NCBI GenBank assembly: GCA_035689345.1
Contig: DASSLR010000012.1
Coordinates: 1-64,000 of the forward strand
DNA: 64,000 bases
Reading direction: 5' to 3'
From: CF-118 sp035689345
GTDB lineage: Bacteria > Chloroflexota > Dormibacteria > Dormibacterales > Dormibacteraceae
Positions 1 through 10,086 of this stretch are shown here, piece by piece (positions within the stretch are counted from its first letter, which is position 1; every line of letters starts with the position of its first letter). The notes below the pieces were generated by a model. That model was given only the letters and a program-made list of their open reading frames with translations, was not told the origin of the DNA and searched no databases. A program made the translations under genes and the position numbers.

Positions 1-1570
1 GAGTCATGAACGGCGAGGCCATGGTCACGCCCATCGTCTTGAGCCGCGCCTCCATCGAGCGCAGGCTGCGGTCGACCTCCGCCAGCGGACGGTCGCTCAT
101 CAGTCCGGCGATCGGCAGCGGAAGCTCCTCGACCACGCGGCCGCCGTCCGCGATCACGATGCCCCCGCCGATCTCGGCCAGGCGTGCCGCACACGCGGCC
201 ATGTCCTCGTCGTCGACGCCGAGCACCACGACGTTGTGCGCGTCGTGCGCGACAGTGGACGCGAACGCGCCCCGCTTCAACCCGACGTTGGTGGCGAAGC
301 CGAGGCCGGCGCGGCCCGTGGCGTGGTGGCGCTCGAGCACGGCGATCTTCACGAGGTCGCGCGCTGGGTCGGCGACGAGCTCTCCGTCGCGCGCGCAGGG
401 CTCCGAGACGTCGACGCCCGTGAGCAGCTGCCCCGGAATCACCCGGATGACGCGGATTCTTTTCGGTCCGGCGGTGATACGGAACGAGCCCTCGTCCACG
501 GGGCCGAGGTTCACGGTCTGGCGCACCCATTCCGGGACCTCGATCTTCTCGAACCTCGGCGTCGCGCCGCGCTTGAGCACGTGCCGCGGCCGGAACGACT
601 TCAGGTCGTCGAGAACCAATATGTCCGCCTGGTAGCCCGGCGCGATCGCGCCCAGCTTCCACAGCCGGTGGTAGGTCGCGGGGTTGATGGTCGCCATCAC
701 GATCGCGTCCTCGGGGCTCACGCCTTCAGCGACGGCGACGCGGACCATCTGGTTGATGTGGCCTTCCTCGACGATGAAATCGGGCTCGCGGTCGTCGGTG
801 CAGAACATGCAGCGCTCGCTGCCGAACTGCTTGACGAGAGGCAGCAGGTCTTTGAGGTTGCGCGCGCCTGTGGCCTCGCGGAGCATCACCCACATGCCGA
901 GGCGCCTCTTCTCGAGGGCCTCTTCGAAAGTCGTCGACTCGTGGTCGGAGCGGATGCCCGCGGCGAGATAGGCGTTGAGCCGTGGCCCCCGTACGCCGGG
1001 AGCGTGGCCGTCGACGTGATCCGTGAGCTGCGTCTCGAGCTTGGCCAGCTCGCTTGCGGCGCCGGCGATGACGCCCGGGAAGTTCATCATCTCGGCGACG
1101 CCGATGGTGCGGTGGCGGCGCAGCAGGCTCTCGATGTCGCCTGGCGTGAACGGCCGCCGCGGCGACTCGAAGACCGACGCGGGCACGCACGACGAAGCCA
1201 TCACGAACACGTCCAGGGGGACGATGTCGCAGCAGTCGAGCAGCCAGTGGATGCCGTCCGTGCCGAGCACGTTCGCCACTTCGTGCGGGTCGGCCACGAC
1301 GGCCGTCGTACCCTGCGCGAGCACCGCGCGCGCGAACTCGTCGAGCATGAGCTTCGACGACTCGATGTGCATGTGGGCGTCGATGAAGCCCGGCACCAGG
1401 TACCTGCCCGCGACGTCCAGGCGCTCCCGTCCCTGGTAGCGCCCGAGCCCCACGACGTGGCCGTCGACGATCGCCACGTCGACGTCGAGCCATTCCTTGG
1501 TGAACACCGACAGCACGTGGCCGCCGGCGAGCACCAGGTCGGCCGGCTCGTCGCCACGCGCGACAGCCAT
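1..1570 (-). CDS. ade: Adenine deaminase (C-terminus cut by window edge)
   Basis: Hydrolyses adenine to hypoxanthine and ammonia in cytosolic purine salvage. The frame starts at ATG 1570 and stays open to base 1, so about 523 codons are seen and the C-terminal tail is missing. The amidohydrolase metal-binding motif (GFIDAHMHIESS, around residues 61-72) and the following DPHEVANVLG segment are characteristic of the Ade family rather than of dihydroorotases. Later segments with conserved CTDDRxPDF and NPA-type sequence also fit. It is divergent from the DUF2236 gene with a gap of about 62 bases. A long antisense frame on the plus strand is a shadow of this gene. Function is confident; metal content is known from the family only. 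Confidence 0.93.
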   Translation of the reverse strand, partial: MAVARGDEPADLVLAGGHVLSVFTKEWLDVDVAIVDGHVVGLGRYQGRERLDVAGRYLVPGFIDAHMHIESSKLMLDEFARAVLAQGTTAVVADPHEVANVLGTDGIHWLLDCCDIVPLDVFVMASSCVPASVFESPRRPFTPGDIESLLRRHRTIGVAEMMNFPGVIAGAASELAKLETQLTDHVDGHAPGVRGPRLNAYLAAGIRSDHESTTFEEALEKRRLGMWVMLREATGARNLKDLLPLVKQFGSERCMFCTDDREPDFIVEEGHINQMVRVAVAEGVSPEDAIVMATINPATYHRLWKLGAIAPGYQADILVLDDLKSFRPRHVLKRGATPRFEKIEVPEWVRQTVNLGPVDEGSFRITAGPKRIRVIRVIPGQLLTGVDVSEPCARDGELVADPARDLVKIAVLERHHATGRAGLGFATNVGLKRGAFASTVAHDAHNVVVLGVDDEDMAACAARLAEIGGGIVIADGGRVVEELPLPIAGLMSDRPLAEVDRSLRSMEARLKTMGVTMASPFMT

Positions 1571-1632
1571 CCACTTCGCGTCGATGCGGGGAAGCTAGCA
1601 CACTGACCCGCGCGGCTCCGTATCGTGGCGGC

Positions 1633-2505
1633 GTGAGCTCCAGGCAGGCCGGGCGGCTGACGATGCTCGAGCCGCTGGCGCACGCGTACGAGCGGTCGGT
1701 GCCCGAGCATCCCGCGGACGCCGGTCTGTTCGGGCCGGGCAGCATCGTCTGGCGCGTGCATCGGGACCGCAGCTTCCCCCTCGCCGGCATGCGCGCGCTC
1801 ATGGTGCAGGCCCTGCACCCGCTGGCGATGGCCGGCGTCGCCCAGCACAGCGACTGGCGCCGCGATCCCTTCGGCCGGCTCGCGGCCACGAGCGGATACG
1901 TGCTGACGGTGACCTACGGCGATCGGCTGGCTGCGCACGAGGCCGCGGCCCGCGTGCGGGCGATCCACAAGCATGTGCGCGGCACCGACCCGGAGACCGG
2001 CTTGCCCTACGCGGCCGAGGACCCAGACCTGCTGCTGTGGGTGCACGCCGCTCTGGTCGAGTCGATCGTCACGATCGTCCAGCGTTACGGTCGCGGCCTC
2101 GAAGCCGGCGATGCCGATCGCTACGTGGCCGAGATGGTGCCGTTCGCCGAGATCGTCGGCGTGCCGGCGGGCATGGTGCCGCGGTCGGTCGATACGCTCC
2201 ACGCTTACCTGCGGTCGGTCGAGCTCGTGCAGATCACCAGGGCGGCGCGTGACGCCATCGGTGTGGTGCTGGAGCCGCCGGAGATCGACCAGGAAACGCG
2301 CGAGCTGTGGCACGACCTCGCGTGGGCGGCTATCGGCACGCTGCCGGATTGGGCCCGCAACGCGTATGGCTTCGCTATGCCGCCGCCGGAGAAGCTCGAA
2401 CGTGAGCAGGTGCGTCAGCTCCTGGGCACGCTCGACCTCGCGTTCGAGTCGCTCGACGGCGTGATGGAGGCGCGCAGGCGCATCGAGCTCCGGACCCGCG
2501 CGTGA
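1633..2505 (+). CDS. DUF2236 (MpaB-like) oxygenase-family protein
   Basis: A 290-residue protein of the DUF2236 family, which contains the fungal MpaB oxygenase and the rubber oxygenase/latex-clearing fold. Its substrate here is unknown. Family features visible are the N-terminal block with FGPGSIVWRVHRD, the GMRALMVQALHPLAMAGVAQHSD segment (near residues 52-75), and a later HAALVESIV helix. All are helical and typical of actinobacterial members. The start is GTG 1633. The stop overlaps the start of the downstream UbiB-type gene by four bases (GTGA at 2502-2505), so the two are probably translated together. That suggests a shared role with an isoprenoid or lipid substrate, which is inference only. 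Confidence 0.85.
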   Translation: MSSRQAGRLTMLEPLAHAYERSVPEHPADAGLFGPGSIVWRVHRDRSFPLAGMRALMVQALHPLAMAGVAQHSDWRRDPFGRLAATSGYVLTVTYGDRLAAHEAAARVRAIHKHVRGTDPETGLPYAAEDPDLLLWVHAALVESIVTIVQRYGRGLEAGDADRYVAEMVPFAEIVGVPAGMVPRSVDTLHAYLRSVELVQITRAARDAIGVVLEPPEIDQETRELWHDLAWAAIGTLPDWARNAYGFAMPPPEKLEREQVRQLLGTLDLAFESLDGVMEARRRIELRTRA

Positions 2506-3887
2506 AGAAAAAGCAGCCCGCCGCCGCGATGGTGCAGTCGCGCGCGGGTCGCGGCGCCGCCCTGGCGCGCCTGGCCCTGCGCATCGGCGGCCGGTATGTC
2601 GCGCGCTCGCCGCGACTCGTGTTCGCGTCGGTCGAGCGGCGGCGCGAGCTGCGTCATGACCTGGCATTGCGCTCGGCTGACGACGTCGCCGAGGAGCTGG
2701 GTGCCATGCGCGGCGTGCTGATGAAGCTCGGCCAGATGGCGAGCTACATCTACGAGGACCTGCCCGAGACAGTGCGCACGACCATGGGCCGGCTGCAGCA
2801 GACGGCGCCGCCGATGAGCTCGGAGATGGCGGCATCCGTCATCCGGGAGGAGCTGGGCGGACCGCCGGAGAAGGTCTTCCACAGGTGGGACCCGCTGCCG
2901 TTTGCCGCCGCGTCGATCGGCCAGGTGCACCGCGCCATCACGTGGGACGGGCGCGCGGTAGCGGTGAAGGTGCAGTACCCGGGCATCGCGCGCAGCATCA
3001 CGTCGGACATCCGCAATGTCTCCCTGCTGCGCCGCGTGGTCGGAAGCGCGTTCCCCGGCCTGGATGTGCGCGCGCTGGTGGAAGAGCTCGCCGACCGGCT
3101 CCAGGAAGAGATCGACTACGTCCTCGAAGCGCGAAGCCAGGAGCTGTTCGCGAGCTACTACGACGGCCATCCGTACATCCACGTGCCGCACGTGGTCGCG
3201 GAGCTGAGCACCGCGCGCGTGCTGACATCCGACCTGGTGTCGGGCTCGCGGTTCGAGACGATGCAGGGCTGGAGCCAGCACGAGCGCGACCTGGCCGCCG
3301 AGACCATCTACCGGTTCGTCTTCCGGAGCCTGTACCGGATCCACGCCTTCAACGGCGACCCGCACCCGGGCAATTACGTCTTCCACGGCGGTGGGAAGGT
3401 GAGCTTTCTCGACTTCGGACTGACCAAAACGTTCTCAGACGACGATCTGTCGCCGCTGGTGGATGCGGTGCGCTTGCTCGTCTTCGACAACGACGCGGCG
3501 GGATTCCGCGACGCGCTGGAGCGGGCGGGCTTCCTGAGGGCCGGCGCGCCGGTGCCGACGCAGCTCGTGGTGGACCGGTTCGGGCACTTCTACGGCACTG
3601 TGCTGCAGGACCGCCCGATGACCATCACGCCCGAGTACGCGTCGGCCATCGTCCGCCGGTTCTTCGACGCCCGCAGCCCGCTGGCCCCCTACAGCGACGT
3701 GCCGCGGGCGTACGTGGTCATGCAGCGCATCAACCTGGGCCTGTACGCGGTCCTCGGGAGCATGAACGCGACCGCCAACTGGCGGCGCATCGCCGAGGAG
3801 ATCTGGCCTTTCAAAAACGGACCCCCTTCGACCCCCATCGGGGAGGCCGAGGCACGCTGGGAGGCCGGGCGCGCGATCGCGGTTTAA
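2502..3887 (+). CDS. ABC1/UbiB-family atypical kinase
   Basis: A 461-residue AarF/ABC1/UbiB protein kinase-like protein. Members act as ATPases or kinases that support ubiquinone or other prenyl-lipid metabolism. Motifs in order are the family-specific KxGQ (KLGQ, residues 75-78), the Ala-rich nucleotide loop AASIGQVHRA, the lysine of AVKVQYPG, the catalytic-loop NGDPHPGNY, and the DFG-equivalent LDFGLTK. There is no obvious C-terminal membrane anchor of the E. coli UbiB type. It begins inside the stop codon of the DUF2236 gene (GTG 2502). The sigma factor follows after 30 bases on the same strand. Family assignment is secure; the lipid substrate is not shown. Confidence 0.92.
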   Translation: MKKKQPAAAMVQSRAGRGAALARLALRIGGRYVARSPRLVFASVERRRELRHDLALRSADDVAEELGAMRGVLMKLGQMASYIYEDLPETVRTTMGRLQQTAPPMSSEMAASVIREELGGPPEKVFHRWDPLPFAAASIGQVHRAITWDGRAVAVKVQYPGIARSITSDIRNVSLLRRVVGSAFPGLDVRALVEELADRLQEEIDYVLEARSQELFASYYDGHPYIHVPHVVAELSTARVLTSDLVSGSRFETMQGWSQHERDLAAETIYRFVFRSLYRIHAFNGDPHPGNYVFHGGGKVSFLDFGLTKTFSDDDLSPLVDAVRLLVFDNDAAGFRDALERAGFLRAGAPVPTQLVVDRFGHFYGTVLQDRPMTITPEYASAIVRRFFDARSPLAPYSDVPRAYVVMQRINLGLYAVLGSMNATANWRRIAEEIWPFKNGPPSTPIGEAEARWEAGRAIAV

Positions 3888-3917
3888 GGCCCCCCTCCGG
3901 ACGGGTAGAACGAACTC

Positions 3918-4841
<924 letters not shown>

Positions 4842-4844
4842 TTT

Positions 4845-4869
4845 CCCTCTCCCGCTTTGCGGGTGAGGG
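4845..4869. terminator. Hairpin between convergent genes
   Basis: CCCTCTCCCGC, a TTT loop, and GCGGGTGAGGG form an 11-position stem with one T-T mismatch. It lies between the sigma-factor stop and the converging PNPOx-fold gene, so it could end transcription from both sides. There is no long T-run. This exact kind of CCCTCTCCCGC palindrome is also common as a dispersed repeat in GC-rich bacterial genomes. Confidence 0.6.
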
Positions 4870-4871
4870 CG

Positions 4872-5309
4872 TCAGGGCCGGTGGATCGCGTCGCACACGA
4901 CCCGGCGCGGCGTGATACGACCGATCACAGGGTGCTCGACGGCCGCCAGGTCGGCGCTGACACAACCCCCGAAGTAGCGAGGCACGCCGGCGTAAAGCTG
5001 CGCCAGCAGATCGAGGTGCGCCTGAGCACCCTCTTCGACCAGTTCGACCACGCCCCGGATCTCGATCCAGCGGCTCGAGTCGTCGGGGTCGATCACGAGC
5101 AACGACACGCGTGAGTCCCCGCGCATGTTCCGTTCCTTGCGGAACCCGCGCATCGTGTTGATCAGCACGCAGGGCTCGTCGTACGAGTACCAGACGGGTT
5201 GCGTCTGCGGCTGCCCGTCCGGCAGCAATGTCGTGAGCGCAGCCACCAGCGGACGAGCGAGCAGGTCGAGGTGATCGCGCGGAACCTCGGCGGCCGCGAT
5301 CGCGCTCAT
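4872..5309 (-). CDS. Pyridoxamine-5'-phosphate-oxidase-fold (split-barrel) protein
   Basis: A 145-residue split-barrel flavin- or F420-binding protein. The sequence has the LATLLPDGQPQTQPVWY-like first strand (here ALTTLLPDGQPQTQPVWYSY), the KERNMRGDSRVSLLV segment and the WIEIRGVVELVEEG strand, typical of the F420-dependent TIGR03618-like and PNPOx families. The substrate is unknown. ATG 5309 overlaps the TGA of the upstream serine hydrolase by four bases (ATGA), so the pair is translationally coupled. PNPOx-fold proteins are also members of the mycobacterial dormancy regulon, though this gene has no box of its own. Confidence 0.85.
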   Translation of the reverse strand: MSAIAAAEVPRDHLDLLARPLVAALTTLLPDGQPQTQPVWYSYDEPCVLINTMRGFRKERNMRGDSRVSLLVIDPDDSSRWIEIRGVVELVEEGAQAHLDLLAQLYAGVPRYFGGCVSADLAAVEHPVIGRITPRRVVCDAIHRP

Positions 5310-6847
5310 CGCGAGACTTTTCGCTTGACCGCCGTCACCACGCCGGCGACGGCGAGCGCCCCGGCCGCCGCGACCAGCCATCGCCCTCGCCGGGGTTTGC
5401 CGGCGGGCTTCTTCACGAGGCTGACCGGGAGCATGTCGACGCAGATGCGCATCGTGTCCTGATCGCGGCTGAAGACGACTCTCGCCGCGGGCATGCCGAA
5501 ATGAGAGGCGTCGATGCGGAACACGTAAGGATCGTCTGGATCGTCCGGGTGCAGCACGAAGCCGCGGTACGCAATCGGAATCGGAGTCACGATGCGCAGC
5601 ACGAGCTCGCCGCGCCGGCTGAACACCTGCGCACCCGCCCCCATCATGGCTCGGGCGCGAAGGTCGGTCAGCGCGCCAGAGAACGGATACCACCCGCAGA
5701 TCTCGCCCCACTTCTCCGGGTGCTGCGGGACGTCGGTGCGGATAGCGTCGTCCGGCACGCCCAAAGTGAGGCTGAGCAGCGTCGCCGTTTCACCGGGCAA
5801 CCACAGCATCGCCAGGCGCGCGCCGTTTGTGAACGCCATCACCCCGACCTTGTCGTCGGGCGCCACCCAGATCTGGGAGTTGAAGCCGGGGAGGATGCCT
5901 TCGTGCCCGATGGCGCGATGGCCGCCGAGAGCGGCGCGGTCGAAAGCGAGGCCGATTCCAGCGACTCGCGGGTCCGGCCGGTACTGGGGCTCGAACATCA
6001 TGGACAGCGTCTCCGGCTCCAGGATCGAGCCGTGCTCGTTGGCGCCGCCATTCATCAAGGCCGCGAGGTAGCGAGCCATGTCGCGAGGGCTGGAGTAGAC
6101 CATCGACGCCGCGGCCGTCAGCCACTGGCGGTCGGTCACCGGCTTCGGTCCGCGCGTCGCAAGCGTGTACCCGGTCGCGAGCATCGGGCTGACGCGCTCG
6201 GAGCGGAGGAGGTCGGTGTTCTCCATGCCGAGCGGATCGAAGATGTGCTCCCGCATGTAGCGATCGAGGGGCAACCGGCTCACGTCCTCGACGATCTGGC
6301 CGAGCGTGCTGAAGTTGTGGTCGGTGTACGTGAAGCGCGTGCCGGGTTCGGCCGTCACTCGAAGGCCACGGCCGTAGTAGTCGGCAAGCGCAGGGACGCT
6401 CTCGTCGAGCGCGTAGCTCTCGCCGAAGACGTAGCCGAGGGTGCGAGAGGGCTTCACCAGCTCGGGCAAGCCCGAGGTGTGCGTCAGCAGGTGCCGGACA
6501 GTCGCCGGCCGGAAGCCCGGCCTGGCGGCGATCAGCTTGAAGGCGCGCAGGTAGTCGTTGGCCGGTGCGTCGAGGTCGATGAGGCCTCGCTGCCACAGCT
6601 GCATCACCGCGATCGCCGTGAAGGTCTTGCTGATCGACGCGATGCGGAAGACGGTGTCCTCCGTGATCGGCGTCTTCGATTCGATGTCGGCCATGCCGTG
6701 GCCGCGAAAGAGCTCGAGCCGGCCGTCGCGCACTACTCCGATGGCCATGCCGACGGTTGCCCAGCGGTTGAGGATCTCGTCGATCCGCCGCGGGATGCGG
6801 GAGTCGAGCGCCGGCCGGGCGGCGGGACGGGTCATTGTCGTGATCAC
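5306..6847 (-). CDS. Class C beta-lactamase-related serine hydrolase
   Basis: A 513-residue serine hydrolase of the beta-lactamase/penicillin-binding-protein fold (PF00144 type). The SxxK nucleophile motif is at residues 71-74 (SISK). The second motif, normally YxN, reads YTD, and the third is HEG in place of KTG. Esterase- or peptidase-like members often vary here. A hydrophobic stretch just before the basic C-terminus (LVAAAGALAVAGVVTAV) looks like a membrane anchor. GTG 6847 is chosen because GGAGG lies seven bases upstream; ATG 6835 is an alternative. It is divergent from a WS/DGAT gene across a gap that holds a dormancy-type palindrome. The substrate is unknown. Confidence 0.87.
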   Translation of the reverse strand: MITTMTRPAARPALDSRIPRRIDEILNRWATVGMAIGVVRDGRLELFRGHGMADIESKTPITEDTVFRIASISKTFTAIAVMQLWQRGLIDLDAPANDYLRAFKLIAARPGFRPATVRHLLTHTSGLPELVKPSRTLGYVFGESYALDESVPALADYYGRGLRVTAEPGTRFTYTDHNFSTLGQIVEDVSRLPLDRYMREHIFDPLGMENTDLLRSERVSPMLATGYTLATRGPKPVTDRQWLTAAASMVYSSPRDMARYLAALMNGGANEHGSILEPETLSMMFEPQYRPDPRVAGIGLAFDRAALGGHRAIGHEGILPGFNSQIWVAPDDKVGVMAFTNGARLAMLWLPGETATLLSLTLGVPDDAIRTDVPQHPEKWGEICGWYPFSGALTDLRARAMMGAGAQVFSRRGELVLRIVTPIPIAYRGFVLHPDDPDDPYVFRIDASHFGMPAARVVFSRDQDTMRICVDMLPVSLVKKPAGKPRRGRWLVAAAGALAVAGVVTAVKRKVSR

Positions 6848-6895
6848 GAGCGCACCTCCGCACACAACGTGACTCGAACCGCCGTCCGCCGGTAG

Positions 6896-6907
6896 AGCCG
6901 ATCGGCC
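6896..6907. promoter_or_regulatory. DosR-like palindrome, 7/8 match
   Basis: AGCCGATCGGCC matches GGNC-N4-GNCC at seven of eight fixed bases. It sits 60 bases before the WS/DGAT start at 6968 and 48 bases before the divergent hydrolase start at 6847. It could serve either promoter. Confidence 0.4.
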
Positions 6908-6967
6908 CGCCGCGGCCCCATCGGCGGCCCCTTACCGCCGTGGCGAGTTGAAAGCAAGCTCGGGCCG

Positions 6968-8344
6968 ATGGCAATCGATCGCCTTACGCCGGAGGACCAG
7001 GTGATGCTCTGGCCGGATGCGATCTGGCCGCAGGACATCGGGGCGCTGGCCTTTCTCGACGGCGGCGGCTTCAACCTCGACTGCGTGAACGAGGTCGTGG
7101 CGTCGCGGCTTCATCTCGTGCCGCGCCTGCGGCAGCTGCTGCGTGTGCCGCCTCCTGGATTGGGTTCGCCGCTGTGGGTCGACGATCCTGATTTCGACCT
7201 GAGACGCCACATCGGTACGGCTGTCGTGCAGTCTCCGGGCGGCGAGGCTGAGGTGCTCGTGGCGGTCGAAAAGCTGCGAGCACGCCGCCTCGACCGGGCT
7301 CGTCCGCTGTGGGAGATGTGGTTTCTCACCGGATTGCGTGACGGCCGCGTGGCCATGTTCATCAGGACGCACCACTCCGTGGCGGACGGCATCGCGGGTG
7401 TGGCCACCCTGGCGTCGTTGCTCGACGTCGAGCCCGACATCACCGTCGCGGCCCCGCCGCCATGGAGTCCAGAGCCTGCTCCGACCGACGCGGCGCTTCT
7501 CGCCGACGCGGCTGAAGCGAGGCGGGCGCGAAGGTGGCGGCGGATTTCTTCGCTCGCCCATCCTGTCGCGACGGCGCGACGCGCGTTCGGCGTGCTTCCC
7601 GCCTTGCGCGAGCTGTTCGCTGACCCGGGGCTGCCCCCGACGAGCCTCGACTGCAGGGTTGGACCGCGTCGCGCCGCAGCATGCGTACGCACGAGCCTGG
7701 ATGAGGTCAAGAACGTAGCGCGTGCCTCGGAAAGCAAGGTGAACGACGTGCTGCTCACCGCGATGGCCGGTGGCCTGCACGCGCTGCTCGGTAGCCGCGG
7801 TGAAGCTGGGGTCGGCGCGGTGATGCGCGTGTACGTGCCGGTCTCGCTGCGCCACGGGCAGTACGCCGGCGCGCGAGGCAACGAGATCGCGCAGATGGCG
7901 GTTCCGGTTCCGGTCGGAGAACCGGATCCGATGCGAAGGCTCCGGGCGATCGCCGCGGAGACGCGAAAGCGCAAGGCACGCGTGCGGCCCTCGGTGGGGA
8001 CGCTGCCGTTCACGGGTTTAGCGGGGCGCATCGCGCTGAAGCTCATCGAGCGCCAGCGCGTGAACGTGGAGAGCGCCGACCTGCCGGGACCGCCGGTGCC
8101 CATGTACCTGGCGGGAATGCGGATTCTCGAGCTGTTCCCGCTGCTGCCGCTCATCGGCCGCGTGTCGCTTGGCGTCGGCGCGCTGTCCTACGCGGGGCAG
8201 TTCAACCTCGGCATCGTGGCCGACGGCGACGGCTACCCTGACCTGGACGTTTTCGTCGCGGGGGTCGAGGAAGACCTGAGGGCGCTGGCGCTGGAGGCGT
8301 CGGTCGTGCAGAGCGCGACCGCCGCCGCCGCCGTCAGCGGATGA
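6968..8344 (+). CDS. Wax ester synthase/diacylglycerol acyltransferase 1
   Basis: A 458-residue WS/DGAT that joins acyl-CoA to a fatty alcohol or diacylglycerol, giving wax esters or triacylglycerol. The catalytic HHxxxDG motif is present as HHSVADG at residues 135-141. The N-terminal LTPEDQVMLW block and the C-terminal NLPGPP-like motif (here ADLPGPPVPMYLAG) are family hallmarks. Length agrees with mycobacterial Tgs proteins. ATG 6968 fits the family N-terminus. It is the first of three WS/DGATs within 11 kb. The upstream gap contains a 7/8 dormancy-type palindrome, fitting storage-lipid synthesis under stress. Confidence 0.93.
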   Translation: MAIDRLTPEDQVMLWPDAIWPQDIGALAFLDGGGFNLDCVNEVVASRLHLVPRLRQLLRVPPPGLGSPLWVDDPDFDLRRHIGTAVVQSPGGEAEVLVAVEKLRARRLDRARPLWEMWFLTGLRDGRVAMFIRTHHSVADGIAGVATLASLLDVEPDITVAAPPPWSPEPAPTDAALLADAAEARRARRWRRISSLAHPVATARRAFGVLPALRELFADPGLPPTSLDCRVGPRRAAACVRTSLDEVKNVARASESKVNDVLLTAMAGGLHALLGSRGEAGVGAVMRVYVPVSLRHGQYAGARGNEIAQMAVPVPVGEPDPMRRLRAIAAETRKRKARVRPSVGTLPFTGLAGRIALKLIERQRVNVESADLPGPPVPMYLAGMRILELFPLLPLIGRVSLGVGALSYAGQFNLGIVADGDGYPDLDVFVAGVEEDLRALALEASVVQSATAAAAVSG

Positions 8345-8362
8345 CCGCCGGGATCCAGCGCG

Positions 8363-8782
8363 TCAGGCGAAGCGAAGCGCCCTCGCCTCCGAAACCGCGT
8401 AGGGCGCGGAGAGCGCGATGAGCGCGAGACCCGAACCCAGGATGATCCAGGTCATCACCATCGTCTGGCTCATGAAGACGAGCTCGCCTGCGATCCAGCC
8501 GACCAGCACGACACCCATCACCAGCCCGGCGATCGCGTAGAACCTGCCGCTGGCCGCGACCATCGCGGCCGTGGCGAGACAGCCGCCGCCGACGACCACG
8601 AGCAAGAGCAGGCCGGCGACGAAGAAGTCAGAGAACGGCCAGTAGCTCGTGAGCCAGCTCGTCGGCAGCTTGAACCCGTACACCGAGCCGTCGGCCATGA
8701 TCGTCCATCCGGGAATCAGGGCCTGCAGACCGACGAGGAGAGACACGAGGGCGATCGCAATGCGATCCAGTTTGCGCAACAT
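8363..8782 (-). CDS. Four-helix integral membrane protein
   Basis: A 139-residue hydrophobic protein of unrecognised family. Four predicted membrane segments are visible, near residues 8-28, 49-70, 77-97 and 110-130. The first loop carries a GWTIMADGSVYGFKLP stretch. ATG 8782 is chosen for the strong AGGAGG about nine bases upstream; upstream in-frame sequence reads through the neighbouring promoter region and is not protein-like. It converges on the WS/DGAT gene and is divergent from the SDR gene. No enzyme motif is visible and no function is assigned. Confidence 0.75.
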   Translation of the reverse strand: MLRKLDRIAIALVSLLVGLQALIPGWTIMADGSVYGFKLPTSWLTSYWPFSDFFVAGLLLLVVVGGGCLATAAMVAASGRFYAIAGLVMGVVLVGWIAGELVFMSQTMVMTWIILGSGLALIALSAPYAVSEARALRFA

Positions 8783-8909
8783 CTGAACAATTCCTCCTGC
8801 TGCCAAGGCTGACCGCGGGCTTGACGCGAGGACAGTGCTGTTGCGCCCTCCTGGAGCGTGCCGACCGGCTCTCGACGACACCTCGCGCAGGCGCGATGTT
8901 GGCCGCGTG

Positions 8910-10061
8910 ATGTTGATCGCGACCGGACGGCTGAGCGCACGGTCGTTGCGGGACTCCGTGGTCGTGGTCACGGGCGGGGGTGGCGGCATCGGACTGGAGG
9001 CGGCGCGGAGCCTGCTCTGGCTGGGCGCCACCGTGGTCATCGCCGAGATCGACGCGGCGTCAGGGCGTGCGGCGGAGAAGACGCTCTCCTCGGACAGGTT
9101 CGTGTTCGTGGCGACTGACGTGGCCGACGAGAAGAACGTCGGGTCGCTCGCGGCCGAGGTCGAGGCGCGATACGGCCGCGTCGATGCGGTCCTCAACAAC
9201 GCCACGTATTCGCCGGCCGGGCAGTCGGTGGTCGAGACGCCGATCGACCACTGGGACCGCAGCTACGCGGTCAACCTCAGGGGACCTGCTCTCCTGGCGA
9301 AGGCATTCCTGCCAGGGATGATCGCCCGCCACCACGGCGTCTTCGCTTGCGTCTCGTCCACGGGCGGGCCGTACCTGGCCGCGTACGAGTCACTGAAGGC
9401 GGCGCAGGTCGAGCTCGCCAACTCGCTGGACGCCGAGCTGGAAGGCACGGGCGTGATCGCTTTCACGATCGGCCCCGGGCTCGTCCCGACGGCGACCGCG
9501 ACCCGCGCGGTCGAGGTCCTGGCACCTCGCATGGGCATGACCGCGAAGGACCTGTGGGCCATGAACGCCGGGGCGGTTCTCTCGGTCGAGGCCGCCGGCG
9601 CCGGGTTTGCCGCCGCCATCGCGCTCGCCGACCGTTACGCCGGCCAGGAGATCAGCTCCAGCCAGGCCCTGGTCGACGCCGGCATCGAGATCGCTCCCGC
9701 CGAGTCCGCCGCGCCGTTTACCGCGCCGGCGGAGGAGGCGCGCGCCAGGGTCGTGAAGACGCTGAGGGAGCAGTACCGCGGGTGGCAGGGGCGCTCGTTC
9801 TTCGAGCGGCAGTGGATGCTGCGGGACTTCAAGCAGCGCGTCGGCATGCCCGCCGAGCGATGCCTGGAGATGCTCGCTCAGACGCCCGATGTGGCAACCC
9901 TGAGGCGGCTCGCGGACTTCTACGCGCACATGGCCCAGCTGGCGGCCGGTTACGTCAAGAACGCGACCGAACGCGAGGCGCAAGTGCGGCTCGTCAACTC
10001 GTGGAGGCAGGAGGTCGACGAGCTGCTCGGAGCCCTGGCGGCTCCGGTCGCGGTGCACTAG
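8910..10061 (+). CDS. Short-chain dehydrogenase with C-terminal extension
   Basis: A 383-residue protein. Residues 10-250 are a classical SDR: Rossmann motif TGGGGGIG near residue 20, NNA motif (VLNNATYS), and YxxxK as YESLK with a preceding SST serine. It should be an NAD(P)-dependent oxidoreductase, substrate unknown. The remaining roughly 130 residues are helical and charged, not part of the SDR fold, and unrecognised. ATG 8910 is chosen because the Rossmann strand follows about 12 residues later; an in-frame start at 8835 would add an unlikely Arg-rich leader. The small helical protein at 10087 follows after 25 bases and is probably co-transcribed. Confidence 0.85.
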   Translation: MLIATGRLSARSLRDSVVVVTGGGGGIGLEAARSLLWLGATVVIAEIDAASGRAAEKTLSSDRFVFVATDVADEKNVGSLAAEVEARYGRVDAVLNNATYSPAGQSVVETPIDHWDRSYAVNLRGPALLAKAFLPGMIARHHGVFACVSSTGGPYLAAYESLKAAQVELANSLDAELEGTGVIAFTIGPGLVPTATATRAVEVLAPRMGMTAKDLWAMNAGAVLSVEAAGAGFAAAIALADRYAGQEISSSQALVDAGIEIAPAESAAPFTAPAEEARARVVKTLREQYRGWQGRSFFERQWMLRDFKQRVGMPAERCLEMLAQTPDVATLRRLADFYAHMAQLAAGYVKNATEREAQVRLVNSWRQEVDELLGALAAPVAVH

Positions 10062-10086
10062 ATTCGATAGGAGTAAGGAGGAGGCA

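Noticed and set aside
236..1606. A 456-codon plus-strand open frame
   Set aside because: It is antisense to adenine deaminase. Its translation is His/Asp/Arg-rich without motifs, while the minus strand has the full Ade motif set.
5501..6895. A 464-codon plus-strand open frame
   Set aside because: Antisense to the serine hydrolase. High GC creates long open antisense frames throughout this window.
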